From positions 2,411,083-2,475,082 of the forward strand of contig NZ_LT635801.1 in assembly GCF_900128495.1 (NCBI RefSeq): a stretch of DNA of 64,000 nt, in the 5' to 3' direction. Below the pieces are notes generated by a model. It made no database searches. It was not told where the DNA came from and saw only the letters and a program-made list of their open reading frames with translations. This document shows, piece after piece, positions 1 through 8,991 of this stretch (the stretch's first letter is position 1; each line of letters begins with the position of its first letter). This stretch comes from Bacteroides ilei. Lineage in GTDB: Bacteria; Bacteroidota; Bacteroidia; Bacteroidales; Bacteroidaceae. A program made the translations under genes and the position numbers.

Positions 1-431
1 CTTCCGGCCGTATCCACCGTATCTTCCTCTTCGCCCGACTTGGCTGCCACACGCTGGTACGACAGGCCGCTGATGGCGGCTATCAGGTCGGCTCCCGGAC
101 GGAAGTTGATGCGCACCTTTTCTATCTGGCTGGCGCTGTACTCGTCCTTCGTCACCGCTCCTGTCCCGCTCAGACCTATCTGGAACGAGCCCAGATCGCC
201 CAGACGGACAATCTCGCCGTTCTGCAGCCCTTCGGTCACCACTTCACTCAGGGCTACCAGCACCGCCATGATGTCGGCGCGGGTCACTGTACACGATTTC
301 TGGATACGTTCCGCCATCATGCGGATGCTCATCACGCCGCGGGCCTGTGCCTGTGCGTAATATTTCACTTCACCTTCAGGGTCTCTGGGGTTCTTTCTCG
401 GTACTACCGAGTAGGTCACTGCTCTGTCCAT
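1..431 (-). CDS. HU-related DNA-binding protein (3' end off the window)
   Basis: Reading the minus strand from the ATG at 431-429 gives an open frame of about 143 codons that runs off the left edge. It begins MDRAVTYSVVPRKNPRD and contains MSIRMMAERIQKSCTVTRAD, then VRLGDLGSFQI and RPGADL. This is the pattern of the Bacteroidales HU-related family (HU/IHF fold with an extended N-terminus): a helical dimerisation half, then the beta-strand region with the GxFxI motif. These proteins are presumed to bind DNA as dimers. The visible tail is acidic (SGEEEDTVDTAG). The C-terminus is not in the window, so integrity cannot be judged. It lies downstream of the GH43 gene on the same strand but is separated by about 150 bases. 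Confidence 0.85.
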   Translation of the reverse strand, partial: MDRAVTYSVVPRKNPRDPEGEVKYYAQAQARGVMSIRMMAERIQKSCTVTRADIMAVLVALSEVVTEGLQNGEIVRLGDLGSFQIGLSGTGAVTKDEYSASQIEKVRINFRPGADLIAAISGLSYQRVAAKSGEEEDTVDTAG

Positions 432-503
432 AATAAAACTCTACTTTTTAAACGTTAAACATCTGTCGAAGACCTGGGGGTTGCAACCTTTCATCTTACA
501 CTG

Positions 504-511
504 CAAAGGTA
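504..511 (-). promoter_or_regulatory. Possible -7 box for the HU-related gene
   Basis: The minus strand reads TACCTTTG here, matching the Bacteroides -7 consensus TAnnTTTG, about 70 bases before the HU-related start. I see no clear TTTG -33 box at the expected distance, so this is weak. Confidence 0.3.
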
Positions 512-583
512 ACATCCCCCGCATGGTCCATGTAGAGTTTTGTCGGATAGGCCTGTGTTAGGTAGAAATTATTTTTCAGCCGT

Positions 584-1972
584 TCATTCGGCAGCCGTAA
601 ATTTCCACCAGTCCAGCATGAACAGGTTACGCTGCTGCTTCTTGCAGCCGTGGAACACCAGGTACAGGTCGTGCACTCCCTTCACCGGCTGTACGTCGGT
701 CTTGAAGGTCTTGAGCTGGGTCTTGGTGTTCGCAATCTGTACGGTACCTATCTTTGTTCCGTCTTCCGCGTCCAGCACGATGTCTATTGATCCTCCGTAC
801 AGATGGCACGAAGCCGAAATCTCGAAGCTTCCGGCACCGTTGCCGAAGTCCACGCCTTTCACCAGGATGTATTCGCCGTCGTCAACACCGGTCACCAGCT
901 GGTTCCAGCGGTCGCGTGCCCATTCGTTCTTCGGGGTGGTCTTGAGTCCGTATCCCCACGCCATGGTCTCGGCTTCCACCTGGCGGTACGGATTGAAATT
1001 CTCTATCTGGTTCAGCGTACAGTCATGGAAGTACGGAAGTTCCTGGATGGTTCCGTCGGGGTTGTAGGTCATCTCGGCGGCCGATACGGAACGGCGTTCG
1101 GCATGGCGGCTGGTCTCCAGGCGGAAAATGTCGTAGTTCAGGCCGAAGCAGTACGACTTGCCCTTGTAGTCGATGATGCCCGGGTGGTTACCGCGGGTAC
1201 GCACCGTATGGTCCATGATGTGTCCCTTGTATTCCCACGGTCCCAGCGGCTTGTCGCTCATGGCGTAGCCGATGCCTTCCGGACAACAGGTCGAAGCGAA
1301 GGCCAGGTAATAATGTCCGTTGCGCTTGTAGAACCACGGCCCTTCCTGGTAGTCTTCTATGTGGGGCATCTTCATGATCTCGCCCGAATAGGATATCATG
1401 TCTTTATTCAGCTTCACGCAGTAGATGTTCGGGTTTCCCCAGTACATGTAGGCCTGGCCGTCATCGTCTATGAATACGGTCGGGTCGATGTCGTCCCAGT
1501 GTTCCTTCTGCCATACCAGCGGCTTGCCCAGCGGGTCCTTGAACGGACCGTAAGGCGAGTCGGCCACCAGCACTCCTATTCCGTGGCCGTGTATCGGGCA
1601 GTACATGTACCACTTGCCGTCACGTTCCACCACGCACTCGGCCCATGCGCCGTTGTCGCCCTTGTACCATTCGAAATCTTTCAGTGAGGCCACCGCACCG
1701 CGGTCCTGCCAGTTCACCATGTCGGTCGAGGTATACAGCAGCCAGTCGCGCATCTTGAATCCTTCGGCATCGTCCTCGTCGTGGGTGGTATACAGATATA
1801 CGGTATCGTTATATACCATCGGAGCCGGGTCGGCCGTGTATTTGGTCTGTATGATAGGCATGTTCAGTTTCACGTCGTCGGCGGTATTCTGTCCGAAAGC
1901 CGCACCTGGAACCAGAATGGCCAGTGCCATGGAGGCGGCGCAGGTTCCGATTGTCTTTTTCAGGTTTTCCAT
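584..1972 (-). CDS. Exported family 43 glycoside hydrolase with C-terminal CBM6-like domain
   Basis: A 462-residue protein with an N-terminal signal peptide (MENLKKTIGTCAASMALAILV, likely cleaved after AFG). The GH43 five-blade propeller spans about 35-320. The expected acidic triad is visible: general base D48 in the TADPAPMVYN segment, pKa-modulating D163 in DDIDPTVFIDDDG, and general acid E210 in YQEGPWFY. Residues about 330-460 look like a CBM6-type beta-sandwich (VEAETMAWGYGLKT, then FGNGAGSFEISASC, ending FMLDWWKF). GH43 enzymes are inverting beta-xylosidases, arabinofuranosidases or arabinanases; the exact substrate cannot be read from sequence. It is the last gene of the GH31-GH97-GH43 operon, 78 bases after GH97, and probably acts in the periplasm or at the surface. 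Confidence 0.9.
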   Translation of the reverse strand: MENLKKTIGTCAASMALAILVPGAAFGQNTADDVKLNMPIIQTKYTADPAPMVYNDTVYLYTTHDEDDAEGFKMRDWLLYTSTDMVNWQDRGAVASLKDFEWYKGDNGAWAECVVERDGKWYMYCPIHGHGIGVLVADSPYGPFKDPLGKPLVWQKEHWDDIDPTVFIDDDGQAYMYWGNPNIYCVKLNKDMISYSGEIMKMPHIEDYQEGPWFYKRNGHYYLAFASTCCPEGIGYAMSDKPLGPWEYKGHIMDHTVRTRGNHPGIIDYKGKSYCFGLNYDIFRLETSRHAERRSVSAAEMTYNPDGTIQELPYFHDCTLNQIENFNPYRQVEAETMAWGYGLKTTPKNEWARDRWNQLVTGVDDGEYILVKGVDFGNGAGSFEISASCHLYGGSIDIVLDAEDGTKIGTVQIANTKTQLKTFKTDVQPVKGVHDLYLVFHGCKKQQRNLFMLDWWKFTAAE

Positions 1973-2050
1973 AATGCTAACAAATTATCATTTATATATT
2001 ATAAAGGTATATTCTTTCCTGTTGCCATAGGGCATCGCTCCGTCCGGCAC

Positions 2051-3997
2051 TCATTCGGGCTGTACCACAGCCACGAATCCGCCGCGGGGCTGTCCGTCCA
2101 GCGTGCCGGGCAGCGAACCCTTGTCGACCGTCACTTCCGTTATCTTCCACGGACTGGCCTTGTCGCCGCTGTCCTCGAACAGGGTAAGGCGGTAACGGCC
2201 CTCCTTCAGGAACGACCAGTCCATCTGGAAGCTGCAGGCCGTATCTTTCCCGTTCAGCGCCCCCACATACCATTGCTTCCCGCTTCTGCGGGCCATGATC
2301 ACGTGGTCGCCCGGATAGCCCGATACCAGCCGTGTCTCATCCCACGCCACAGGCAGCTGTCCCATGAATGTCTTCACCGCTTCCGGCTGTGCCAGGTAGC
2401 TCTCGGGCTTGTCGGCCCAGTGCTGCAGTCCCGATTCGAACACCACCGGAAGGGCCAGCTCGTGCGCATGACTGGTGATATGCGGATGCTGGGAGTCGGA
2501 GAAGGTACACGGCGTATAGTCCATCGGACCCACCACGTTACGGGTAAACGGCAGGGTGGCGTTATGCGCGGCGGCCTTGTCGGTCAGCACCGGAGCGTTG
2601 TTGTACCATTCGGCCCCGTACACGGCTTCCACACTCATCAGGTTCGGATAGGTACGTTGCCATCCGCGCGGAATGGTAGCCCCGTGGAAGTTCACCATCA
2701 GCTTGTGGCGTGCGGCCGATTCCAGCAAATCCTGGCAGTATTCCATGGTAGGCTCGGTATCGCCCTCAAAGAAATCGATCTTCACGCCGGCCACTCCGTG
2801 CTCTTCCAGCCAGGCGAATTCCTTCTCGCGGTTCTCGGGAGCATTCAGCTTGAACAGCGGTCCCCCCGCCCCGTTGGTAGTCCACGCCGTAGAAGAATTG
2901 TACCACAGCAGGGTACGCACATTCCGTTCGGCGGCATACTTCAGGGCATCTTCTATGGTACCTCCGTTGCCCATGATGTCCCATTCCCAGTCTATCAACA
3001 CATAAGGCAGCTTCAGCTCGGCTGCCATGTCAATGTACTGCTTTACCAGCTGGTAGTCTCTCGAACCCCGGTTATAGGCCCAGTATATCCACGATACACT
3101 TCCCGGACGGATCCAGGAGGTATCCTTCAGGCGGTTCGGACGGCTCACGTCGGTAACCAGCGTCGATTCCGTCACATCCTTCAACGATCCTACGATGGCC
3201 ACCCGCCACGGCGTGTGCCAGTCGCCGGTTATCTCCCGGTCATTTTCGGCCGGAACCACCCGGTAGTCGGTAGCCAGCACGTCGTTCATCAGTGACGAAG
3301 CGCTCTGCATCCGGTCTATGTCGGCTTCCGAGAGCAGGGCCCACACATCTTCTCCGGCCTGTATCAGCGCCGGATAGCCCCAGTGACGGTTCTCGCCCTC
3401 ACCGGTTTCGCTCATCGGGAAGAAATCTTCATAAGAAAGGTTGAACTTCTGCATCCAGCGTCGGGTGCCCTCCGCAATCCGGTAGGTGGTCAGTTCACTG
3501 GCCGGTGTATCCTTGTCCAGTCCCGGCAGTTCATAGCGAAAAGCGATCCCGTCGTCATACAGGCGCACCCGCATGTCGAAAGGCTTGCCCAGCGAATCGG
3601 TGAAATGGAAAAGATACTCTTCCGCCTCGCTGCTGCACACCTTCCGCTTGCCGGTCAGCATGGTATAGTTTTCCGAAATATGTACGGGTTTGTCCACACG
3701 CTCCAGCCTGAGCCCCGCCCCTCTTCCCTTGCGGGTCTGCATGCCGGTATACGGCAGGGTCATCACTTCCGTCTGTCCCTGTTTACCGGTATAGCTGAGG
3801 TTGAAGGAAATTCCGTTCCCCTGTACTTCACTGTATGTAAGGCATATCCTGCCGTCGGGCGACAGGAGTTTTTCTGCGGCGGCTCCCGGCTGCAGGCAGG
3901 CTGTTGTCATCACAGTACCTTCCATCCCTGCAGCCTGCATGGGCACCAGGCCCAGCAGCGGCAGGAATGCGATGGGTACAATCCATCGGTTCTTCAT
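2051..3997 (-). CDS. GH97 alpha-glycosidase, probably of the retaining type
   Basis: A 648-residue exported protein (signal peptide MKNRWIVPIAFLPLLGLVPM, cleavage near QAAG). It has the GH97 layout: an N-terminal beta-sandwich (about 30-280), a TIM barrel (about 290-560) and a C-terminal beta domain. GH97 includes inverting SusB-type alpha-glucosidases and retaining alpha-galactosidases. The retaining group has an Asp nucleophile on barrel strand 4 and a Glu acid/base later. Here D408 in GVAGVKIDFF and E457 in LMSVEAVYGAE fit that arrangement, so a retaining, alpha-galactosidase-like activity is more likely than SusB-type activity. That subgroup call is inference. It starts 21 bases after GH31, so the genes are very probably co-transcribed. 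Confidence 0.9.
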   Translation of the reverse strand: MKNRWIVPIAFLPLLGLVPMQAAGMEGTVMTTACLQPGAAAEKLLSPDGRICLTYSEVQGNGISFNLSYTGKQGQTEVMTLPYTGMQTRKGRGAGLRLERVDKPVHISENYTMLTGKRKVCSSEAEEYLFHFTDSLGKPFDMRVRLYDDGIAFRYELPGLDKDTPASELTTYRIAEGTRRWMQKFNLSYEDFFPMSETGEGENRHWGYPALIQAGEDVWALLSEADIDRMQSASSLMNDVLATDYRVVPAENDREITGDWHTPWRVAIVGSLKDVTESTLVTDVSRPNRLKDTSWIRPGSVSWIYWAYNRGSRDYQLVKQYIDMAAELKLPYVLIDWEWDIMGNGGTIEDALKYAAERNVRTLLWYNSSTAWTTNGAGGPLFKLNAPENREKEFAWLEEHGVAGVKIDFFEGDTEPTMEYCQDLLESAARHKLMVNFHGATIPRGWQRTYPNLMSVEAVYGAEWYNNAPVLTDKAAAHNATLPFTRNVVGPMDYTPCTFSDSQHPHITSHAHELALPVVFESGLQHWADKPESYLAQPEAVKTFMGQLPVAWDETRLVSGYPGDHVIMARRSGKQWYVGALNGKDTACSFQMDWSFLKEGRYRLTLFEDSGDKASPWKITEVTVDKGSLPGTLDGQPRGGFVAVVQPE

Positions 3998-4018
3998 AAC
4001 ATTTCTATTTTATCAAAT

Positions 4019-6640
4019 TTATTTCAAGGTTAAAAAATCAAGTGTCATCTTCTTTCCGTCGTATACCACTTCCTTCATCTCTTTCCGGAGGCTTGTACGA
4101 CCGGATACCACAACCACCTTCATCCGGCGTTTCTCAGGCATTCCGTCATAACTGCCCTTACGTCCTTCTATGGTGAGCTGTTTCCGGGCGTCATCCCATA
4201 CCATGCGTGTCTCCGCGCAGGCTCCTTTTTCGTAGTTGTAGTTGTCGCCTTCGTCTTCATAGAGGCGGAACGTACCGTCGCTTCCCGCATAGATACGTAT
4301 CTCGAGGTCCGATGCCAGGGCTTCGGCCACACCGCCGGTCTTCGAAGCCATCGGGACGATGCTTCCGGCCTTCACGTACACAGGAATGGTCTCCATCGAT
4401 ACACCGGCACTGATACGGCCTCCGTTTCCGGCATAGCGGCCGCTGTTGAAGTCATACCATCCGCCTTGTGTCTGCGGCAGGTACACTTCCATCGACTTGA
4501 TTCCCGGTTCCACTACCGGCGCAATCAGGAGCGACGGCCCGAACATGTACTGGTACTTCAGGGCCAGGGCTGCGGTATCGGCAGGGAAATCCATCACCAG
4601 CGGACGCATCAGCGTACCTCCGTCCATCGTCACTCCGGCAGCTCCGGAATAGATGTAGGGCAGCAGGCGGTAACGCTGTTCGAGCGACTTGCGGGCCAGG
4701 CGGGTCACCTCTTCCCCGTAGTTCCAGAATTCGGTATCGGTCATGTATCCGTGCACACGCATCAGCGGCAGGTAGACCGATGTCTGCAGCCATCTCAGGA
4801 AACGTTCGTGGTAAGCCTTGTCGGTATACTGGCCGTTGCCCGGACGGAAGAAACCTCCGGCGTCATAGGTCCACCAGGGTATACCGCATACGGAAATTCC
4901 CAGACCGGCCACAATCTGGCGGCGGAAAGTCTCCCAGTCGTTACCTACGTCGCCCGACCATGTGGCGAATCCGTAACGCTGCATGCCGGTGTAGGCGCAC
5001 CGGGTAAGAATCATCGCGCGGCGGTCGCCCAGGTCTTTCCTCAGCCCGTCAGATACGGTACGGTTCACCACCATCGGGTAGATGTTGCGGAACACCTCGC
5101 CTGGATAGCGGCCCGCGTCCACACGGCGTCCCAGCAGGTCGTCGTTCTCGGGTTCGGTGGCATCCAGCCACAGGGCGTCTATGCCGCAAGGCTTCAGCAG
5201 ACTGTCGCGCATGTTCTGCCAGTAGTAGGCTGCCGCATCACGGTTGAAGAAGTCAATCCATTGGGTATCCTTTATATAATAGGAACGGGCGGCCATCCGC
5301 TTGCCCAGTTCCGAGTTGGGATCAACCTTCGACCATACCGAAAGCATGAACTTCATGTCCATGGCATGGAGGCTGTCGGTCATCGCCTTGGGCGACGGGT
5401 AGAACTCCTCGTCGAACTTCATGGCATTCCAGCCGTACTTGCCCCAGTACTGCCAGTCCTGAACAATCATGTCTACAGGCAGCTTTTCGCTTCTGAACCG
5501 TGCGGCAGTACCCAGCAGCTCGTCCTGCGAGTGGAAGCGCTCCCGGCAGTGGATGTATCCCAGGGCCCAGGCAGGCATCAGGGGACATCCGCCCGTCACC
5601 TGGCGGTAGGAAGCGATCACGTCATCGGCCTTGCCCGCAAAGAAGGTATAGTCGATGCCGTCCGATACCGGCGAACGGAACACCGTGGTGTCGTCCACCT
5701 TCCGGTAATATACGGTAGGGTTGTCGTCCTTGGTCAGTTCCGATTCCAGCCGGTGCTTCCCCGCGCTCAGGTCTACGATGACCGAAGCTGTAGGCGGCAG
5801 CCACAGATTGTTCATCTCGATCACGGTCTTCCCGTCCACCTTCAGGTTGTGGCGGCGTGCCATCCGGCTGCCCACATCCAGCAGCAGGGCGTACTGTCCG
5901 CCCGTAGGCACGTCAATCTCGGCCGTGAACACATTGCTCTGGCGCACTTCGGTCACCCCGCCCGTAGTGGAAGTCACGTTCACCGTCGTCGTGCTCCCGC
6001 CTGCGGCGCTCCGCTGCATGGCCACCTTGTCCGATGCCGGATTGAACTCCGTCATGCCGTAGTTGTTCCACAGCACCCCGTATCCCTTGCTCGAGATCAC
6101 GAAGGGGATGGATATCTGGGTGTTCACCTGCGTCAGCCGGCGGCTCAGTCCCCGCACGTTCAGGTAATTGTCCTGGAACTGTCCCAGTCCGTACAGGTAC
6201 TCGTCCTTATCGGTGTGAAATCCCTGTTCGGCAATGCAGGTCTTCTCGCCCTGCACCTCCGACGGGGTGATGCTGCACCCCTCTTCGGCCAGCAGCAGCC
6301 TGCCGTCGGGCGACAGGAAGCGGATACCTCCGGCCGATACTTCCACGCTCAGCCCTTTCAGTTCCACCACATCCTTCCCGTCGGCCTTCCTTACCTTGTA
6401 CTTCGGATGTTCCGTTTCCACATATACCATTTCGGGGAGGTCATGTCCGCCTTCTCCCGGCTTGATGATCCGTACGGCGTTATCGGCCAGCGGCACGATC
6501 CGTGTGGTCTGTCCGCCCGCAGTGTAGCGGTATCCGTAGTCCCCGTCCTGCTGGGGAAGACCCCGGTCTGCAGCCGCTACATCAGCAACCGACATGCCGC
6601 AACCCAATAAAAAAGAAAATAACAGCAATTGCTTTTTCAT
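4019..6640 (-). CDS. GH31 alpha-glycosidase with an inserted PA14-like domain (alpha-xylosidase/glucosidase type)
   Basis: An 873-residue exported enzyme (signal peptide MKKQLLLFSFLLGCGMSVADVAAA). The N-terminal galactose-mutarotase-like domain covers about 30-220. A PA14-like insert sits at about 232-340 (VFTAEIDVPTGGQYALLLDV, then LSAGKHRLESEL). The catalytic barrel follows to about 680, then C-terminal beta domains. The nucleophile is D493 in ALWLDATEPEND and the acid/base is D564 in ATWSGDVGNDW. A PA14 insert in this position is known from Bacteroides xyloglucan alpha-xylosidases, so that activity is a good guess, but alpha-glucosidase cannot be excluded. It is the first gene of the operon; no SusC/SusD pair is present in the window. 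Confidence 0.9.
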   Translation of the reverse strand: MKKQLLLFSFLLGCGMSVADVAAADRGLPQQDGDYGYRYTAGGQTTRIVPLADNAVRIIKPGEGGHDLPEMVYVETEHPKYKVRKADGKDVVELKGLSVEVSAGGIRFLSPDGRLLLAEEGCSITPSEVQGEKTCIAEQGFHTDKDEYLYGLGQFQDNYLNVRGLSRRLTQVNTQISIPFVISSKGYGVLWNNYGMTEFNPASDKVAMQRSAAGGSTTTVNVTSTTGGVTEVRQSNVFTAEIDVPTGGQYALLLDVGSRMARRHNLKVDGKTVIEMNNLWLPPTASVIVDLSAGKHRLESELTKDDNPTVYYRKVDDTTVFRSPVSDGIDYTFFAGKADDVIASYRQVTGGCPLMPAWALGYIHCRERFHSQDELLGTAARFRSEKLPVDMIVQDWQYWGKYGWNAMKFDEEFYPSPKAMTDSLHAMDMKFMLSVWSKVDPNSELGKRMAARSYYIKDTQWIDFFNRDAAAYYWQNMRDSLLKPCGIDALWLDATEPENDDLLGRRVDAGRYPGEVFRNIYPMVVNRTVSDGLRKDLGDRRAMILTRCAYTGMQRYGFATWSGDVGNDWETFRRQIVAGLGISVCGIPWWTYDAGGFFRPGNGQYTDKAYHERFLRWLQTSVYLPLMRVHGYMTDTEFWNYGEEVTRLARKSLEQRYRLLPYIYSGAAGVTMDGGTLMRPLVMDFPADTAALALKYQYMFGPSLLIAPVVEPGIKSMEVYLPQTQGGWYDFNSGRYAGNGGRISAGVSMETIPVYVKAGSIVPMASKTGGVAEALASDLEIRIYAGSDGTFRLYEDEGDNYNYEKGACAETRMVWDDARKQLTIEGRKGSYDGMPEKRRMKVVVVSGRTSLRKEMKEVVYDGKKMTLDFLTLK

Positions 6641-6716
6641 AGTTCAAATTATTTTGTGTTTTTCATTATTAATATCTATGTGTAATAAAAGTATCTTCAA
6701 AAAGCTTCCTATCTCA

Positions 6717-6724
6717 CAAAATTA
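6717..6724 (-). promoter_or_regulatory. Possible -7 box for the GH31-GH97-GH43 operon
   Basis: The minus strand reads TAATTTTG, matching TAnnTTTG, about 77 bases upstream of the GH31 start. No convincing TTTG -33 element was found, so only the -7 element supports this. Confidence 0.35.
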
Positions 6725-6793
6725 TCCACATATACAGAACGGAAGAAAAAATCATGTTACATGTATCACCCACGCATGTTACATAGATAAGAA

Positions 6794-6826
6794 AAAAGCC
6801 CCCGGGAATTCCTCCCGGGGGCTTTT
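6794..6826 (-). terminator. Intrinsic terminator ending the signalling cluster
   Basis: A perfect 14-bp stem (6794-6807 pairing with 6813-6826) has a 5-base loop and a GC-rich core. On the minus strand it is followed by a T run. It lies 57 bases past the stop of the BACON-domain gene. The A/T flanks are symmetrical, so it could also stop plus-strand transcription. It insulates the signalling cluster from the GH operon. Confidence 0.9.
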
Positions 6827-6882
6827 CCATCTATCATTTTTCATTTTGTCCTGATCACCGGACGACAGGAACCGGCATGCCG

Positions 6883-7545
6883 TCATTTCTTTTTCTTGAA
6901 GAAACCGCCTACTTTGTCCATCACCTTTTCAACATTTTTTCTCTTGTCCTGGTTCACCACGAGATTCACTTCCTTGTCACCGCATTTCACCACAATGACT
7001 CCCGAACGGTCTTCCTCCCCGGTATTCTCTTCGGCTTCTACCGTAAACTTCTTCTCGCTCAGGTAAACCGTAACCCACTCCGGATTGGAAGCGATTTCCC
7101 AGTCGTCATAGTTACACTCCACCTCCACACTCTGGGTAGCCCCTTCCTTGGGCTTCGACTTGAAGTCCAGACGGGTTTCCGACAGACTCAGTTCCACATT
7201 CTTATGAGTTTTCTTTTTTGAAGTCACAGCTGGTTCCGACTGTGTGGTATTCTGGGATTTACTTCCTGAACTGTTTTTCGCACGGATTGCCCTGATATTA
7301 TTGTTACAAATCGCAATCTGATTGTCACATATCTTCTTTTTTTCCGCCGTAGTATAAACAACCTTTGCTGCACGGAATTTCTTGATGGCGGCATTCTGCG
7401 ATGCTATTGTCTGCACCTGTTGCAACTGCTGCCCTTCCATAAACAGTTTGTCCCCGTTCGACTGTGCCACCATACCTGCCGGCACGCAAAGCATCAGGAC
7501 AAAAACCAACATTCTGCAAAATTTCACTAAACTCATAACCTTCAT
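6883..7545 (-). CDS. Exported BACON-domain protein, last gene of the kinase operon
   Basis: A 220-residue protein with a signal peptide (hydrophobic stretch LVFVLMLCVPAGMVAQ). Residues about 30-85 are helical and Gln/Asn/Lys-rich. A Ser/Thr/Lys linker follows at about 90-115. A BACON-type beta-sandwich spans about 117-203 (LSLSETRLDFKSKPKEG, NPEWVTVYLS, GVIVVKCGDKEVNLVVNQD). The C-terminus is strongly basic (GGFFKKKK). BACON domains occur in Bacteroidetes surface and periplasmic proteins, often as spacers or ligand-binding modules. Its ATG overlaps the kinase stop codon as ATGA, so it is translationally coupled to the kinase. M4 is an alternative start. Its role is unknown; a periplasmic partner of the membrane-anchored kinase is inference. 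Confidence 0.85.
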   Translation of the reverse strand: MKVMSLVKFCRMLVFVLMLCVPAGMVAQSNGDKLFMEGQQLQQVQTIASQNAAIKKFRAAKVVYTTAEKKKICDNQIAICNNNIRAIRAKNSSGSKSQNTTQSEPAVTSKKKTHKNVELSLSETRLDFKSKPKEGATQSVEVECNYDDWEIASNPEWVTVYLSEKKFTVEAEENTGEEDRSGVIVVKCGDKEVNLVVNQDKRKNVEKVMDKVGGFFKKKK

Positions 7546-8966
7546 CTATTTTTTTTAAATTCACCTATTGATTCGGCACGCTGGCGGCACGAACCCGCCA
7601 TTTCACTTTCACCCAATACTTCAAGTTGGTCGGCCTGATCCAGCAAATCCAACCGGATGGTATCCAACGCCAGTGAAACCGACGTCATCTTCTCTTCCAG
7701 ATCGGGATATGACACTCCGTACACCGAATCCTGCTCCAGCTTCTGGCGGATGGACTCATAAATGGTATAGGCACTCATCAGTATCTGTTCATAATCGTCC
7801 GTTTCCTTCTTCAGCCCCAGCACCAGCTTCTTGTCGGCTTCATCCTTCAATTCGTTGATGTCAGCCTCGAATTGGGTCTTCTGCTGTTCGAATTCAGCCT
7901 GTCGCGCCAGCTGCTCGGCCTCGTCCTGCCTGCTGTTTACGGCTACCAGGACACCTGCTATCACTACCACCACCACAACGGCCGCCGCCAGTAATATTTT
8001 TTTCTTCTTTGCCGGCATACCCATGCCTCCCGCATTCATGGTTTCCAGCGCCACACGCATCTGGGCACAGGTCTGATAACGCTGCTCCTGCTTCTTCGCA
8101 CAGGCTATGCCTATAATCTCACGCAGGTTCTTGTCTTTGATTACCTTCAGGGGCAGCTTTTCCTTCAGCTGTTTTTCCAGAATCTCATGGCAGGCTCCCT
8201 CAAACGGCGTATGCCCTACAATACACTGGTACAGCAGGATTCCCACGGCATAAATGTCGGTTGTCTGGTTCTGAGCCTTCACATCCCCTATCGCCAGTTC
8301 GGGAGCGGCATATTCAGGCTTTCCCATAAAGCGGCCCGAAACGGTAAGCGGCCTGTCGTTTGTAGTCAGGTTGTTCATCTGCTTGCATATACCGAAATCT
8401 ATCAGTTTGATGTGCCCGTCGGCAGTCACCATGATATTCGACGGATCTATGTCACGATGAATGTATCCGGCGTCATGCAAGGCCATCAGTCCCGAAAGCA
8501 CGTTCACCACCACAATCTTGGCAAAATGTTCCGGATCGTTCCTGAAATCCTGCAGTAACTTCACGGCATAAGCCACCTCTTCACCGTTCCGGTCCTTGGT
8601 CTTCCCTTCCAGTATATCCGAAAGCGAAACGCCGGTAAGCAGTTCACTCACCACATGATAATGTTTCACCACCGCACCGTTCTGAATGGTTTCAGATATC
8701 TCGATAAAGCCCAGCATTTCCACCAGATTATCGTTCCGCAGACGGATGGAAGCCTCTCTCCGCGCCCGTTCGATGGCCTGCGGCGGCAGGTCGTCATACA
8801 GGAATTTAATAGCTACCGGACGCGTGGAACCAGTCTTCTCGTTCACACAGATACCTTTGAACACCTGCCCCATACCGCCCACACCTATCGGCTGGTCGTC
8901 CGAATCCACCTGATAGCAGATCCCGTTACGTCTTTCCGTCTCTCCTTGTATTCTTATCAAAGACAT
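7542..8966 (-). CDS. Membrane-anchored Ser/Thr protein kinase with a periplasmic coiled coil
   Basis: A 474-residue Hanks-type kinase. Visible elements are the glycine loop IGVGGMGQVF (27-36), K54 in VAIKF, helix-C E71, the catalytic loop H170-R171-D172, D190-F191-G192, the APE-like PEYAAPE segment, and the C-lobe DIYAVGILLYQ. The catalytic loop reads HRDIDPSN, so the usual Lys two residues after the catalytic Asp is Asp174. A Lys-led membrane helix lies at about 321-344 (KKKKILLAAAVVVVVVIAGV). A charged, coiled-coil-prone region to the C-terminus probably lies in the periplasm. This resembles PknB-like sensor kinases but without PASTA repeats. It follows a PP2C gene by 25 bases, a common kinase/phosphatase pairing. 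Confidence 0.95.
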   Translation of the reverse strand: MSLIRIQGETERRNGICYQVDSDDQPIGVGGMGQVFKGICVNEKTGSTRPVAIKFLYDDLPPQAIERARREASIRLRNDNLVEMLGFIEISETIQNGAVVKHYHVVSELLTGVSLSDILEGKTKDRNGEEVAYAVKLLQDFRNDPEHFAKIVVVNVLSGLMALHDAGYIHRDIDPSNIMVTADGHIKLIDFGICKQMNNLTTNDRPLTVSGRFMGKPEYAAPELAIGDVKAQNQTTDIYAVGILLYQCIVGHTPFEGACHEILEKQLKEKLPLKVIKDKNLREIIGIACAKKQEQRYQTCAQMRVALETMNAGGMGMPAKKKKILLAAAVVVVVVIAGVLVAVNSRQDEAEQLARQAEFEQQKTQFEADINELKDEADKKLVLGLKKETDDYEQILMSAYTIYESIRQKLEQDSVYGVSYPDLEEKMTSVSLALDTIRLDLLDQADQLEVLGESEMAGSCRQRAESIGEFKKNR

Positions 8967-8991
8967 AATACTCCTCTCTTTAATTTATATG

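Noticed and set aside
803-1687. Long plus-strand open frame of about 294 codons over the GH43 gene
   Set aside because: It is antisense to a well-supported GH43 gene, has His/Val-rich text with no domain features and no plausible start signal. Similar long antisense frames occur over most GC-richer genes here and are codon-bias shadows.
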